A DNA stretch of 64,000 nucleotides from Acholoe squamosa (taxonomy: Eukaryota > Annelida > Polychaeta > Phyllodocida > Polynoidae). The notes beneath the pieces are model-generated. The model made no database searches and had not been told where the DNA came from. It worked only from the letters and a program-made list of their open reading frames with translations. Positions 23,698 to 37,700 of the stretch are shown here, in pieces. Position numbers and translations under genes: made by a program. The DNA lies in the NCBI GenBank assembly GCA_949317995.1, contig OX439036.1, forward strand, positions 89,069,920-89,133,919, given 5' to 3'. Each line of letters starts with the position of its first letter. The stretch's first letter is position 1.

Positions 23698-25439
23698 GTG
23701 GATTTAGCTGTAAACCCGGCTCCAATGGCCCAGGGGGACCCTGGACCAATTATTTACACGTTTTATGATCATCGGGAGTGCTATTACTAACCGTGAGATA
23801 CTGGATTGGGTTATCACAATGGGGGGGGGGGTTGATAAGGAGCCCCTAGGTTAAACCTATGGGGAGTCAGTATTCCAATGCTTCCAGCATGAAATAAAAT
23901 AAAGGCGCTGTTTAAATACAGGGCCGTATTCACCACATTTAATAAACGTTATTATACAACGAGCGCTTGTAGGGATAAATTTAAATATTGCCGAGCTATT
24001 AAAGAGTTATATCACCCTTAAATTCGTGATACCGGTACCATTAATTCTAATTCAATGAAAGGCTTTAAAAGGCTAAGCTTGGTAGGGGAACGGTGTTTCT
24101 TATATGGGACATAAAGCTTAGAGAAGAAGTGTAGGTCATAAGTATGACGTACGGTTTCCGATGCCATTATTTCATATTTGACATATTAGGAGAGGGAGTG
24201 CATTATGAATTACTCCCTCTTTAAAACGCTGCACGTCGCAGGAAAGCAATAAATTTCCCTCAGTTCAGTATTTCAACAAACCCAGTCTACCTTAAATTCA
24301 GCACCTTTAAAGGGCTGCCGACACGATTTTTAGACTTTCTATTGTCCTATTCAATTTGCAAAAGCTAATGAGTGTCCACTTAGTATATCTAAGAGTAGGC
24401 ACAGCCCCAGCATTACCACACATTGGGCCGGTCACTTCCCTTACCTGCCTCCACTCACCCCATTCATATATCTCTCTTATCTAGCCATGTTGTGACGTCA
24501 CCGGAGCCGGGGGGGGGAGGCAAGCTCAGACACTTTTACTATAGAAATAGCTATACAGTCCCCATAATGCCTCATGTTACAATATCAAAACGAAAATAAA
24601 TTGATCCTAGATGAATCGTTCTATGAAATATTTTAGCTCTATACACCAATACCTATGTGATGGAACCTGCGATTGAATCAATATGGGAGCTTACTATAGC
24701 TCACATAGCCATTATCAGCTGGGGGCCGCCATTAGACCCCGACTGCACTATGACTAACACCTTCAGCCCCCGACTCCGCAGTATATGCCAGGGATGCCTC
24801 CCATTGGTCAATAATACAATAGCCATGTGCCGTATAGTAGTGCATGTGCATTCTTAAACTTGATACAAAATATTATGTACAAAATAATTGTGACTTAGTG
24901 GCACAGATAAAAAGCAGTAATTTAGTTTGCATGTTGTTACATATGAACAAAAGTCGGCATATCCACTTACATACATTTTTTACATTCAGATCCACCAGAA
25001 TTCTACATCGTTCAGGTGCCTGAACCATGATATATGCCGGAGTCATATACCAGGGACGGGGCGGAAATTTATTACATATCTCTACAAGAGTGATAGCTGC
25101 TGGATAATTATTTCTCATTTTGTTCAAGGCTATAATAGATACCTTCACACCCGAAATTACTCCTTGTATTCTGTTTAAATAGTGAGATTAATTTCTTCTA
25201 TCAGTGACATCGATTTTTTAAAGGCACATGAGTTTAGTTTGACAGCCAGTCTGACTTCAAACAAAGAGATACAGTTGTATACTTTATAATCCCTGCTTCA
25301 CAAAAATATTGGGATAGAGCAGGTCCACACAGATAGATACTTTAGGCCACCTTATTCTAATAACTTGGATTACAGACTTTTTCACTCAAGGTTTTGGGTG
25401 ATCAAAGTTTAAAAAAAAAAAATAGAGAGAATGGCCTAG

Positions 25440-25633
25440 TGGGATATACGTGGGAGGGACATTGCCTTGAGTTTGGGGTGCGCCTTATAGGGGGGGGGGG
25501 TATTTTTACCATAGAACAGTACTAAATTAACAAAAATCTGCCCTTAGGGGTGCGCCTTATACGTGGGACAGGCCTCCCTGAGTTGGGGGTGCGCCTTATA
25601 CGCGGGCTGCGCCTTATACGGGGGAGATTACGG
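25440..25633. mobile_element. TA-type MITE copy M2, left end worn
   Basis: The right end CGCCTTATACGGGGGAGATT-ACGG-TA is clear. Three direct GGTGCGCCTTATACG-type repeats lie inside, and a G10 run interrupts one of them. The left end is only traceable by GATATACGTGGGAGGG. Confidence 0.7.
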
Positions 25634-25889
25634 TAGGAGTCGTTCAATTATTAGAAGGAATTAAATCACTGGGCTATTATTTACAAACTCAACTCAACTC
25701 AACCTTAGTCAGGCAGCAACCCTTCTACATGGGTTACAAAGTTCTTAGGTGAATGATATTCTTAAGTTGTCATGATGCTTAAATACATCCATTACACGTA
25801 ACTTGCTAATGCACCATACCGACGCTACTATTCAACACTAATATTCAATGACGAACATTGTATGGAAACGATATAAAATCATATAACAT

Positions 25890-26000
25890 ATATCATAAAA
25901 CCCCTGGATCACCCACGGCCATTTCAGACCCCCAGTGCTGGTTATAGGATACACATGAACTCCCGGTGCGGCTTATATAAGGGGTTTTACATTATATAGA
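25890..26000. mobile_element. Small element with TAAAACCC / GGGGTTTTA ends
   Basis: Inverted ends (ATAAAACCCCTGGATC and TATAAGGGGTTTTACATTAT) enclose GCGGCTTATA. A related piece is at about 30268-30470 (GTAAAACCATGCGTATAAGC to GCGGTTTATACACAGGGTTT). It resembles the TA-type MITEs in having 'CTTATA' phrases but has different ends. Confidence 0.45.
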
Positions 26001-28570
26001 ATTTAGTAAGTAATGGGGACCATTTCAGGTCCTTGGTACGACTTATAGCTCCCTCACAAACTTAGGGTGGGGATTATAATATTATGCAGGTGTGGTTTAT
26101 ACGCTAAGTTTTACGACAAACGACAAAGTCATCGTGTGACAATGGAATGCTTCTGATGTTATACACTACCTATACTATAGTAACTTGGATAATAGCTTGG
26201 TCAAAGCATGGACAAAAAAGACTAGAACCCAGCAAGGACAAACATATCCACGCTCCTTGAACCCAGTGCAGAACACGGCCATTGCTACTGCTACCTGGTG
26301 AGTGTTTCTGACAACACTCAGATTTCAAAACTAGCACAGTACCTCGTCTATATGGCGCACCCCGACTTTAATTATAAGGCGCAGCTTGGTGTCAAATTCA
26401 ATACATTTCTACACTCGGTTGATAAAGGTAGGGAGGTGGGGGGGGGATCTGCCCCCATAATGAGCTCTCCCTTATGAGTATATGTAAAAGTATAGTGCCA
26501 TTGAGACCCTTGGGCCTTCCAATGTTAAATGAAGCAGGATCCAATAGATATATAATGACTATGAAATATCTTTGATCCGTTGCGGACAGAATGATGCTTT
26601 TAAGTGTTAAAGGGATGTGTAATTATATCCTCCTTAAAACTTTTTTAATGCACAGACTAAATCAATTAACTTCAGCCACTTGATTCTATAAAAAAGTTAC
26701 ATGACTTTTCAAATCAGTCACGATTCAATGTGATTCCTTTAGTCATTCTCACCACTATTCCGTGCAACAAAGTTGTGCAACAAAGTTGACATTTTGGCAA
26801 AATTAAGTTTTGTTTTGTTTTAAAGTGGGCATGTCCGCTATCACAGTATAAAATCTGGGAGTTCTCACCAAACACCATCTAGACAACATTCTAAACCATG
26901 TGTTGAAATATCTAGTGATTACATGAAAAATATCTGCTCCAAAACAAACAAAATCTATGCCCTGTTCTTATTCCTATCCTATTTTTAAATCAGGTGTGTC
27001 TGATTGCTTATAGAGGGAGCCTGTGTGCTGTGAATGAATACGGAAGATCTGGAGGTCGGACAGGGTGTAAGTTTTATAGCCAAATATGCAAATGAGGAGG
27101 TAGCTGGGAGTGGACAAGCACAGGTAATAAGTTGACACAAGCACAAATAACGTGTCCGACACCTATCCACTTGCGAATGAATATTCAGCCCTTATTCTCA
27201 AGGTGTACTAAACACTACATAAAGCCTGTCAGAGTAGACAAAAGGTGGTGCTGTGGTAAGCAGCAACGTCAAGGGCCATCCAGTGAAGTGTATTGTGTTG
27301 TGATTAGACACTTCACTTTGAGGCACTAGGGGCCAGTAGTGATTGGAACAATATATGCACAGGAAAAGAGATGAGCATTTACAAAACATTTAGATGTGTT
27401 TCCACTCATTTTCAAATCTGTCTTTTTAGCGGATATACCAACTTTAACATCTACTGACCCTTATCTGAGTACTACGAAAGTATTAGAGCTCTGTTTATGA
27501 AATATGTGCATACAGGCCTCAATACAATAAGGTTATGTCAACTTTGAGCTATATTAATTGAAGCACTTCTTTTGCCTCTCCTACAAAACATGAAAATTGT
27601 AGATACAACCTTGTTGCTCTGAGGCGACGATTTGTTATCTATCACAGTGATTCAATGTTAAAATTCCGTGGGTCTAAAAAGATCATTAGACTTTACTGAC
27701 GAGACTGAACTCTCTTTATCTCAGTTCAGCCAAATAACAAGAAGTAACTTTAACAAGGTTTTAAGATAGTGTGTTCTGCAGACTTTTGAGCTCAATACAT
27801 ACGGACGGTGGATTACGGGATTTTTGAGTTGATATTTTGAGCGGCCACAGGTGAAAAAAAATTGGATTTTGAAGCCTAAATTTCCCAGCGACCAGAGGCA
27901 AAAAAAAAATCCACCTACCGGTATTACACCCCAGAAAATGCACTTTTGATGCATCTTTTGGTCAAATATACTTTTAGGGAAAGTAAATATAGGAAAGATC
28001 GAGAATTGTTCGATGTTTCACTATCACCATGGACCTTTTTTGCCTAATATCTTGAAAAATCCCAGCGGCAGATCCGTTATCCAAGTTATTTTAACTAAAT
28101 GGCCTTACAAACAGGTAAAACATTTTGTTCCTATCGATAGGATCGTTAATTATTAGTATAAGGAAGCACTAATAGTAACAGAGAATGGTATTTTTTCGTT
28201 CAATAAACCTTGTTAAATATTTTCGACAATGGTAGGTGGGTGTGGACTTCACCAAACTAATTCTAGGAAGCTAAGTAGTGACTTGGTGCTCCCAAATTTT
28301 GTTTTCCTCTCAAATATTGAGATAAGAAAATGTTTTCTTATAACGGCTTTAGCATCTCTTTTCTAGTACCGTACCTCTATTTGTTTGCCCATTCTGAAGG
28401 AGATACCCGGTAACCCTGGAAAGATCTGCGAATGTCTATACCACGTCAAGGTACCATACTATCTCACATCTAAGACACAACCTCAGATTCGCATAAGCCA
28501 TGTCTCATATGCGCGCTACTACTGTATTTCATTATTTACTGGTAGGTCTTGCAGGTAAGCAGCCACATAG

Positions 28571-28764
28571 GGCCTAAAAAAAAGTTGTTGTGTTCAGGTA
28601 ACAGGGTTGAAAAAAATTAGGGTAGGTAGGTGGGGAAATTTAATTTTTTCGAGAATTGTTTTAGGCCGGCTGTAAATTTTCCCCAAAATGCCCATAAAAA
28701 GTTAGGGTAGGGCCAAAAAATTAGGGTACGTAGCGCTACCTGAACACAACAATTTTTTTAGGCC
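28571..28764. mobile_element. MITE with GGCCTAAAAAAA ends
   Basis: Left end GGCCTAAAAAAAAGTTGTTG-TGTTCAGGTA; the right end in reverse complement is GGCCTAAAAAAATTGTTGTG-TTCAGGTA, so the terminal inverted repeat is about 28 bp with one indel. TAG flanks both sides (28568-28570 and 28765-28767), compatible with a 3-bp target duplication of the PIF/Harbinger type. It lies about 50 bp downstream of an arfgap1 exon, in the next intron. Confidence 0.8.
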
Positions 28765-28817
28765 TAGTGAGATGGCGATGATGTCAGGACCAGCTTATTA
28801 CTGAAATGTCGGCCTAC

Positions 28818-28874
28818 CTTTTCTGATGTGATGCTCGCCAGTTTAGTTGCCCCTGAGGCTAAGGAACTCCAGCC
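28818..28874 (-). CDS. arfgap1: arfgap1 coding exon 7, ALPS-like
   Basis: Encodes [19 protein letters not shown], nineteen codons in phase 0 at both ends. Human ArfGAP1 has MSSLYSGWSSFTTGASRFAS here. Ser/Thr/Gly on one face with bulky residues on the other fits a lipid-packing sensor. Confidence 0.88.
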
Positions 28875-31714
28875 CTGAAACATAAAGAAAATAAGAAATT
28901 TTAACATGTATTCCAAAATATAGCAACTCATTCCAACTGTAACTGGTGCTGATGTATTACCGGGGATGGAGAGGAGAGGAAATTGACTGTTTTGCACTGT
29001 GTCCCATGTACCAATTTGTTTAACATTTTTAATAAAACTGTCAACTTTACCTGGTTTCTGACTTCCATCTGTCTTTTTTTTTTTATCAATCCCGGGTTAA
29101 AATAGATGACAATCAGATTGTTTGTTTGACTGGGTTCGTTTATACACATTACAAAAGAAAAAAAAAAAATCTTCATTCCCCTTTTTCTTCCTCTAATCTA
29201 CTCTTTTTTTCCAAAATGTATTGTGAATGGCTGACACTGAAAGAATCACATCAGTACTTCCAGAGGAGAATGACTTACACTGAAAAAGTCACATTAATAC
29301 TTACAGAGGAGAGTGAAGACCAGGCCGCACCTCCCACACTGTCACCATTACTTGGTGGTTCAGCCGGAGAGCTGCCAAACCCTACGTACTTCCCGCCTTG
29401 ACTCGGAGGCAGACCCCTACAACAGACACATAATACGCTTTAACGTCCATTCCCAACAAATGTGAATGTTGAAATCCCTTATGTTATCATCTACGATAGC
29501 AATATGTATAAGTACCGGTCATTAATAAGCATAGAAAATAGAGTGGTCTTGAATAAAGATTCTACAATGTACTTGGCCGCTCACTTTACTGAAAACCTAT
29601 TTCAATAAAAAAAAGAAAAAGGTCTTTATGAAAGCAAAATGAAAACAGTATGAAAAACAGAAAATAATAAACTAACATAATAGATTAAATAAGAAGAAAA
29701 AGAAGAAGGTGAGCAGCCAATGGAGAAATGATCCATGAAGGGCATTGTTTGTGTGGATGGTAAATATCTGTGGACTTGCGTAGTCTATAGGCCTGTGAGT
29801 CATGTTTTAATATCTACAGCAAAACTTACTCAGGCCTGGTGGCATTTTCCTGCTGCCTTTTAGAGAAGAAGTCTTCCTTGTGGGCATCTATTTCTCCCCT
29901 GAAGTCAATATAACATATCCATGAGCAAAAGTCAGAAAAGCCATACACGCCAATGTCTCCCAGAGAAATCGTTTGTCATCTAGCACACTAGGTGTCAGCA
30001 CCTATCAGGAATTCAGGTCTGTGCAGAGACACAGGTCGAATGGACCATATCAGTACGGTAGTTAAATTCATGCAGGCTACCAACAATGTTGTCAATATTC
30101 TATGGTTTTAAGGAAAGGTATTCAATGATATGAAAACAGTGAAACCAATCAGATAGAGAAATGAGAAACAACTATGAAAAAAAAATCACAAGATAAATAA
30201 CTGCTCCGTAAATGTCTGATATAAGGAATGGGGAATATCTAATGTAAGTTGTGATAGAAAGAGTATAGTAAAACCATGCGTATAAGCCACATCGTTTGGA
30301 CCCTAGCCCCCTCTCCTGAACACTTTGTACATCTTACAGGCTGGGTTTTAAAAGTATGCAAAAGTACTAAAGCAGCAAATTTTCAGATCCTATGTGCAGC
30401 TTACAGTCACTCCATGGCTCGGATATACCTTATAAGTCGGCGCGGTTTATACACAGGGTTTAATGTATTACATGCAAACTACACTGTCAACCTACCCCCG
30501 TCCCTACCTGGTTGTCACAAAGATAAGATAAAAGATTTAACGTGTGATATATATCACATATGGCCCAGGGTCTACTACCCCCCCCCCCAATATAAAAATT
30601 GGGCGTTGTGCATTGAAGCACAGAAGGCTCAGGGTAGGTACCATAAAACCATAAAACCCTCTATCAACCCTGTAGGGTCACAGGAATCAGCACTTGCGAA
30701 ATATTGACTAATTACTTACAAATAGAGACTATTATCTATACATGTACTGACACCAGTCTGGCATAATCTTCTCTTACTAAACCCCTTGGATTGCTGGCCC
30801 CCTGGTGTGCTGGCCCCCCGGACACCTGGCCCCTGGACACCGGGCCCCCCTGGACACTTGGCCCCTGGACACCTGGCCCCCTGGAGACCTAGCCCCTGGA
30901 CACCTGGCCCCCTGGACACCTAGCCCCCACAGAAAACTTTATCCTTAGCATGCTTAGTTTATCGCTCATTCCCCAATGTGTTATGTGTATAGCTTGGACA
31001 CTGTAAAAATTGCCTGCTGAATAAAAGTGTCTCACTTGGTGATTACCATAGGACTCCATGTGCTAATTTCATCGCCAAAATCTATCTGACCCATAGACCA
31101 AATGGTTAAAGAACTTGTAGTCAGTATAGCTCCCTAAAACATGACGTAAGTACAGCAGCTTTTTTCGTAGAGAAAGACATCACTCACCATAAAGGACAAA
31201 ATGTTGTCTGATAGATGAGATTTGAAACTTTCCTTTGGCTTTGGAAAAATGTGTAAACTAACAGTATATCACTGAATGATTACACCCTAAAGTTGGTGAA
31301 CTACTTTCTTATCTGAACAACTGAATCTTACTTGGACATGCCAGTAGCCATCTCTATACTGGAGCCGTCAGCGCCCCCTTGATAGCCCTGGTAACCGCCC
31401 CCACCCCCACCGGCCGATGACTGGAAGGTGGTTCCGCCGCTCGCCTGTTTCATGGTCACCTTGTTCTGTACCGCTACAGTATGTGGTACATAGTTTCTGG
31501 CTGGTGAAGTGTCAATGGACCAATCCTCTCCTTTAGCTTCAGTAGCAATCTGAAAGGAATTTGACAAAACGTATCAAGCTGTCCATGCAATTAACTAGTC
31601 TGATTATAGGTAGTGTCTACCATTTGTCTGTTTGCATTTTAAACCTTAGCCAGTTCGATATATGTCAGCAAAAAGTTGAATTCAGAATACTGATTAATTT
31701 ACTATTCAATGGCC

Positions 31715-31781
<67 letters not shown>

Positions 31782-34700
31782 TTGTGATAACAAGTCACTT
31801 TTATTTCCTAACTAAATTAAATGAAAGTGATCCAATTCAATTCAAATCAGATCATGTGAACAGGATTTTCATTCTATCCTTACTAACCTTGTCTCTGTAG
31901 AGTGCTGCAGCCTTGCTATTGTATTTCTCTTGGAGACTCATCTTGTCATCATAGTCTGTCTGCATCTCAAAGAAGACTCGAGCATTACGGTTCCCACCCA
32001 CCTTCATCTTTTCCAGTTCTGCGTCCTTCCATTTGTCCATCGTAACTGAGCGCACAAAGCTGTACAGCAGAGTAGGGAAGCATATAATTATCTACATATA
32101 CCTTTGGTACCGTATTCTCCCGCGTAGAAGACGCGCTGCGCGTATAGGACGCACCCCAAACTCAGCAGAGGCATTTTCACGTATAAGACGCACCTCTTAG
32201 GGCTCAATTTTGTAAATCCAGTACATTTCTATAGTAAAATTACCCCTCGTATAAGACGCACCCCCAACTTGAAGAGATCCTATAAGATGCAGTAGGGATT
32301 TGTTTGGCGTAGAGGACGCGTCTTATACGTGGGAGTTTACGGTAACTACTGAAAGAAGAACATCATCATCTCTATTCTTTACTGCCTACGCCTCTCTTCA
32401 ATCGTTCCACTCTAAAGAAGGAAAATACTGTATGTGAGCTGTGATCAAACACTTTAAGCCTAGGCCAGTAACTACTTGATACACTTGATTTAAATGTTAC
32501 AACCAGAGACAATGTGTCTTGCAGCAACAAACGAGTGTTGAAGCGATTTATATCGCAGGTAACTCGGAAAGGTACATACCAACAATTGTTTAGAGCTGTA
32601 GTAGTTGTATTTTGATGTTATTTTTTTTCAAACTTCTATATCAAAAAAATAAGAGACACATAAAGGGTATCAATTACACCTCCATGATCTTGAATATGTA
32701 TACTACCATAATCCCCTGCGTATAAGGCGCAGCCCGCCTATAAGGCACACCTAGAGTTTTAGGATTTGATCAGAAAAATAAAAAAAAATTTGTTCTGCTG
32801 AATGGATTTTAGAAATTCAAAAAGCTATGTGTAGCTAGGGCCCCATGGACCCTAATGAAATCCCTTATGTCATACCAGGACTTCAGGGGAGTGTAAACAA
32901 ATCAAAATGAAGGTCTTGATCTCCCCCTTGTGGATCCATTGAGAACTAAAACCTTGCACATAAGACGCGCCTTATACACGGGAGATTACGGTATGTCATG
33001 ATAAGTTTCATTTTCTCTTATATTTGACCTTTTTGATGTTATTTGAGGGTAAAGTGAACACTCCCATCTCTGAAATCAGGATTTTGCGATCTTAAAATTC
33101 TGGGAGCCCCTACCTGTCTCCTATAACTCGGCTTTCCGAGTTAATAACCTTGTCAATAGCTATTACAACTATTCCTTACCTAAGATGGACACCGAGGCCG
33201 CGGTGCTTTCCTGAACACTCGAGACATATCCAGATGCCATACGTCACACTCACCCACTGCGGGTTGTGGGTGTTGCACTCAAAGCATTTCTGTAAGTAAA
33301 AAAAAACTTACAACATCATAATTGTACATGACAAAAGGGTTCTCAAATTGAAGTATGAGATTTGTGTTTTCTCCCACAGGATAAATCAACTGACAGACAC
33401 TGGTGGTATGTACAATGTACCTAGCATCATAAACTCACTCACGTTGTGAGTCTCAATGCCAATGCTCGAAAATCTTGATAGTGACTTTTTGAGTCCTAGG
33501 AGTTTTCAACTTGTTGACACATCTATCATATCTACTACTAGCCCTCAGACCCACAGACACTGTAGTTGATGGTACACTCATGTGACAGAATGTTGGAAAG
33601 CAGTCGTAAATATCAAATCATTTATTTTCTGCGAAGGTTGTTCTACGCCGCACGTACATTGCATGAACATTGTCACAGTAAGAGATCCACTACTGGAAGA
33701 CCAGGCCAGGAAGAGAAAGTCATTCTGACTTTGCAGTAGTTGATCCCTATCTTAATGTAGGTAGTGGGTTCTCCTTTGCCTTATTGACTAAATCTTCCAC
33801 TTTTCTATTATACTCTACTGTCAAGGCAGATGTAATTCTACTTGAGGAGAGAGAGAGAGGAATTGTACACTGACTTGTTGATAGTATACCATCAGGTACT
33901 TACAGGAATTACAATGAAGTAATGAGTTGCAGAAAGTTGCACACTTCTGGGTACTGGATATAATGTTGTAAATCAAACCTGCAAAGGGCTAAACTGTAGG
34001 TCAAGGAGCAATATTCCCCATAGAGACTCACTCCCCAGTGACTGTCCGTACATAACATCTCCCTTTGTTTGACAAAATAAGAAGTATAACTATAATATAT
34101 CATAATATAATGACATCAATGTCAATAGAATATAATGTCCATGTTCAACGTCTGTTCTCATATCAAAGTTCAATGGCACCGTTGTCAGTTCATGTCAAAA
34201 TCATTGAACTTGGTGGGTGCATTTACTGATCGACCTGCAGGGGTAACATACGGCGCATTTGGCCGAGGTGGACTTTGCGGGACTGGCCCAGGTGGACTTT
34301 GTGGGACTGGGAACAGAGCACGGGGGTGCACTGGTTTGAATGGGTCTTTGGGGAGACCCTAGTGGGTTTTGATTTGGGGGACTGATTGGTCTTGGTTGAG
34401 GAAGATGCAGGCGAAGAGGACTAGGGACCACACTTGGTCTTGGAGAGGAGGATTCGGGTGTGGTGGACCAGGGGCCACAGCTTTGGCTTAATTGCTGATT
34501 TCCAGTAGTGACCTCAACTACTCAGGTGGATTTTCTGGACACCACTGTTTCAATAAATAGTGAAGGTATATTGGAAACTGATCTGTACACCAAACCTACA
34601 GACAGTTTCTCATACCTACATTTTCAATCTGCCCATACAAGACACAGTATAAGGGGAATTCCATATGGTCAAATATAGGGAATTATTTGGTCACCACATT

Positions 34701-37700
34701 TAACCCAGGGTTCAATGAGATCCATAGATTAGCCACTAGGAACTGGGATTTACTCGGTAAATCATGCAGTACACGGCAAATCCATGGTCAAGGATTAAAA
34801 ATGTCATACAGGAAACCCAAAAGTCCATGCAAAACTTGGACCTGAGGTACCCCTTATACCCAAGCCTAATTCTAACAGGTGTCTATCATGGCCAAAATGC
34901 AGATATTGCCCTCAGATAGACAAAAGTGGTAGGATCACATGCACTGTCACTGGTAGATCGAACACCAGTAAACACAATGTGTGCTGCTCAAGCACAAATT
35001 TAATTTACTGTATCACCTGTAAAATCTGTGGCATTCAGTATGTGGGTCAGACTGAAAATGCCGTCAAAACCAGATTTTCTGATCATTATCGCAAAATTAG
35101 CAGAAAAGAATTCTCCAAAAGTGAGGTAGCGCCTCACATGAATTCTTGCTCTAAGAAAGGTAAAGATGACAAACACAAGGACCTGACCATCCATGTTGTG
35201 GACTTTATCCATGCCCATCCCAAATTTCCAAAGGCAAAGAAGCTTTGAGAATTGATAGAATTTAATTGGATCCAGAGACTCCACACAAATGCCCCTGGTG
35301 GCATAAATGTGAGTGACCCTGGGATCCACTAGATGACAACATCTGTTTGAAAGTGGCTGATTGCCACATAGAGTTACCCAATCTCCCAGGTGGGGGTGCT
35401 CCCACAATCAAACAGGACAATTTTCTTATAGCCTGGGATATTTTTCCTTAAAATATCCCTCCTGTCATAAATCCTAATTTACCCATACAAATTGACCCAG
35501 ACCACACTCCTGATTTCTTTGCCCAAAAGTCATCAGAAAAATTCAAAAATGACCCAATCTCTTTTTTTATAATTTATTCACACTAAAAACCACTGGCACA
35601 GCCCTTTTGGATTTTTTTGTAAATAAATTAATTTTATTTTGCCCAGAAAATAACATTATTTTACTGCAAATTAAAATTATCCTTCATCCCAGAGGCGAAG
35701 GTACCGCAAAATTATTTTTCTGCATCAGTAGGCCTACCCATGGTGTAGAATAATTTTTATTTCAAAGCAGTCTGAAGATCCCCTAAGGTGAATCCACCCA
35801 GTTCCTCTAATTAATCCCCAGGGATAGGGAACCAATCAGAGGACCCGGTACTTGCCACCTTGGCAACCGTTCCTCCACAAACAAACCATAGCAACACAAC
35901 CTAGCTGTGATTGGTCAACAGTGGTCACATGACAGGCACTATAAATGGGCACTTTTTCAAAAAAGGCGTCAGTCCAGCGGTAACTGCGATCCAATGCACA
36001 AGTACCCCGTATAAGCTTGATTTCCAGGTAGGAGATGAGCAAGTTTCCATTTAATTCCGACCCTCACCCGGATAGTATCACCAGGTCTAAGTGGTTCCAG
36101 CTCTAAGGATCCAGGATTGTAATATTTCGGAGATGTTCTTCTGTTCCTCTCCAGTGTTTCATGGATTATGCGTGGATCAATGATTCTTGGCTTCAAAAGC
36201 TTTTCACTCACTGGTAATTTAGTAGCAGTTCTCTTGCCAAATAGTCTCTGAGCTGGTGATCCTGAGTCAGCAGTTTTTGGTGTATTTTTCAAGTTCAACA
36301 GTGCTAGGTTTGCCTTGTTTCGGTTGCCTTCTGCCTTTTCCAATATGTGTAGCACTGTCTGGTTGCTCGTTCTACCATCCCATTGGCTTGATGGTTGTAT
36401 GGACTGGTAGTGACATGAGTGAATTTCCACTCATTAACAAACTCACTGCGGAAGCTGTGGCTGGAAAACTGAGGTCCCGTTGTCAGTTAGCAGTTTGTCT
36501 GGGCTCCCATGCACGGCAAAAATCTTACCAAGTTTCTCTTGTACTGTCTTACTGTATGTATCTTTTCTCAACTCTTCAACTTCAATGAATTCTGAATGAT
36601 AGTCAATGACCACAAGGAATGTTGATCCTACACAGCTTAACAGGTCTGCTGCCACAACCTTCCAGGGCCCAGTGGGCACTTGGCTAGACATAAATGGTTA
36701 CTTCTGCTGCTGTCTATGATTGGCTTGGCATATGGCAAAATTGTTAACAGTGTCCTCAATCTGGGTATTTATGCCTGGCCAGTTCAGAACATCTCAGGCC
36801 AGCTGTTTGGAATGGGCATTGCCCAAATGTCCTTCGTGGATCTCACTCCTCATTGATGTAGGTATTTCGACTCTGTCTCCTTTAAAGACAATTCTGTCTA
36901 GTATAGCAATTTCATCTTGTGAATCGTAGTATTTCCGTATCTCCGGATCCAGGTCTTTCCTCTGTTGAGGCCAGCCTGCTTGCACAATCTGTCTCACTTT
37001 CTCTAGCTCAGGGTCATTTCTTGAGGCCTCCTACAGTTCTCTTTGCCTGCATTCACTGAATGCAGTTGCACCTCTCACTTCACAGGCATATACATTGAGG
37101 TAATTCACTTCCCACATCAGTTCAGGCAGGTAGGCTCTACTCAATGCATTGGCAACAGGAATGTCCTTGCCTGATTTTCCAACCAAGTCAAAGGAATGAT
37201 GTTGGAGTGTCATCCTCATCTTTTGCAACTGAAGGGGTACCAGATGTAGTGGCTTCTCAATGATTCATACCAGTGGCATATGATCTGTCTCAACTGTTAC
37301 ATCTGTTCTACCATATATATATGAATGGAACTTTTTGAATGAGAACACTATTGCCAGTAGTTCCTTTTCAATCTGGACATAAGCGTACTCTGCATTGGTT
37401 AGTGCCTTAGAGGCATACCAACAGTTCTTCCACCTTGCATCAATACAGCCCCATGTCTGGACTGTGAAGCATCGCATGATATAGATATCAGCTCCTCTAG
37501 GCTGTAGTAGCATAGTACCGGTGCACTTGTCATTAACTCCTTGAGTTTGTTGAAGGACTCTTTGTGAATCTCATCCCAGTGAAACTTGAAGACGCGTTTG
37601 TTGCTCATTTTAATCAGTTGCCGTAGTGGTTAGGTCACGATGACAAGTTTGGTTGGAATTTACAGGTATATGTCACCATACCAAGAAGACTGCACATTTG

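Larger units (their letters stand above)
22032..28570. other. About 6.5 kb without a recognisable exon
   Basis: If arfgap1 continues leftward, this lies in or beyond its 3' half, but I found no exon here. It holds a dispersed repeat (23340-23697), MITE pieces (25440-25633, 25890-26000, 26340-26400) and AT-rich unique sequence. Confidence 0.45.
29899..31331. other. arfgap1 intron with repeats, no further gene
   Basis: Holds a decayed small element (about 30268-30470), a C-run near 30580, a short GC minisatellite (30785-30930) and the second copy of a dispersed repeat (30974-31299). The 143-codon plus-strand frame at 30276-30707 crosses these repeats and is not a gene. Confidence 0.5.

Noticed and set aside
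26985-27170. Minus frames near 27 kb as arfgap1 exons
   Set aside because: Compared by eye with ArfGAP1 C-terminal motifs (GWRDVTTFF, DGWDNQNW) and found no match.
30276-30707. 143-codon plus frame
   Set aside because: Crosses small-element remains and a C-run; arfgap1 exons flank it on the other strand.
30716-30919. Collagen-like Gly-Pro frame
   Set aside because: It is only the translated CCCCTGGACACCTGGCC minisatellite.
31561-31900. IYIYIY frames near 31.7 kb
   Set aside because: Translated (TA)n microsatellite.
35000-35407. 135-codon minus frame
   Set aside because: Antisense shadow of the Penelope-like GIY-YIG frame.
35820-35960. CCAAT-TATA set as a host promoter
   Set aside because: It lies between two mobile-element relics and no host exon follows; more likely part of one of them.
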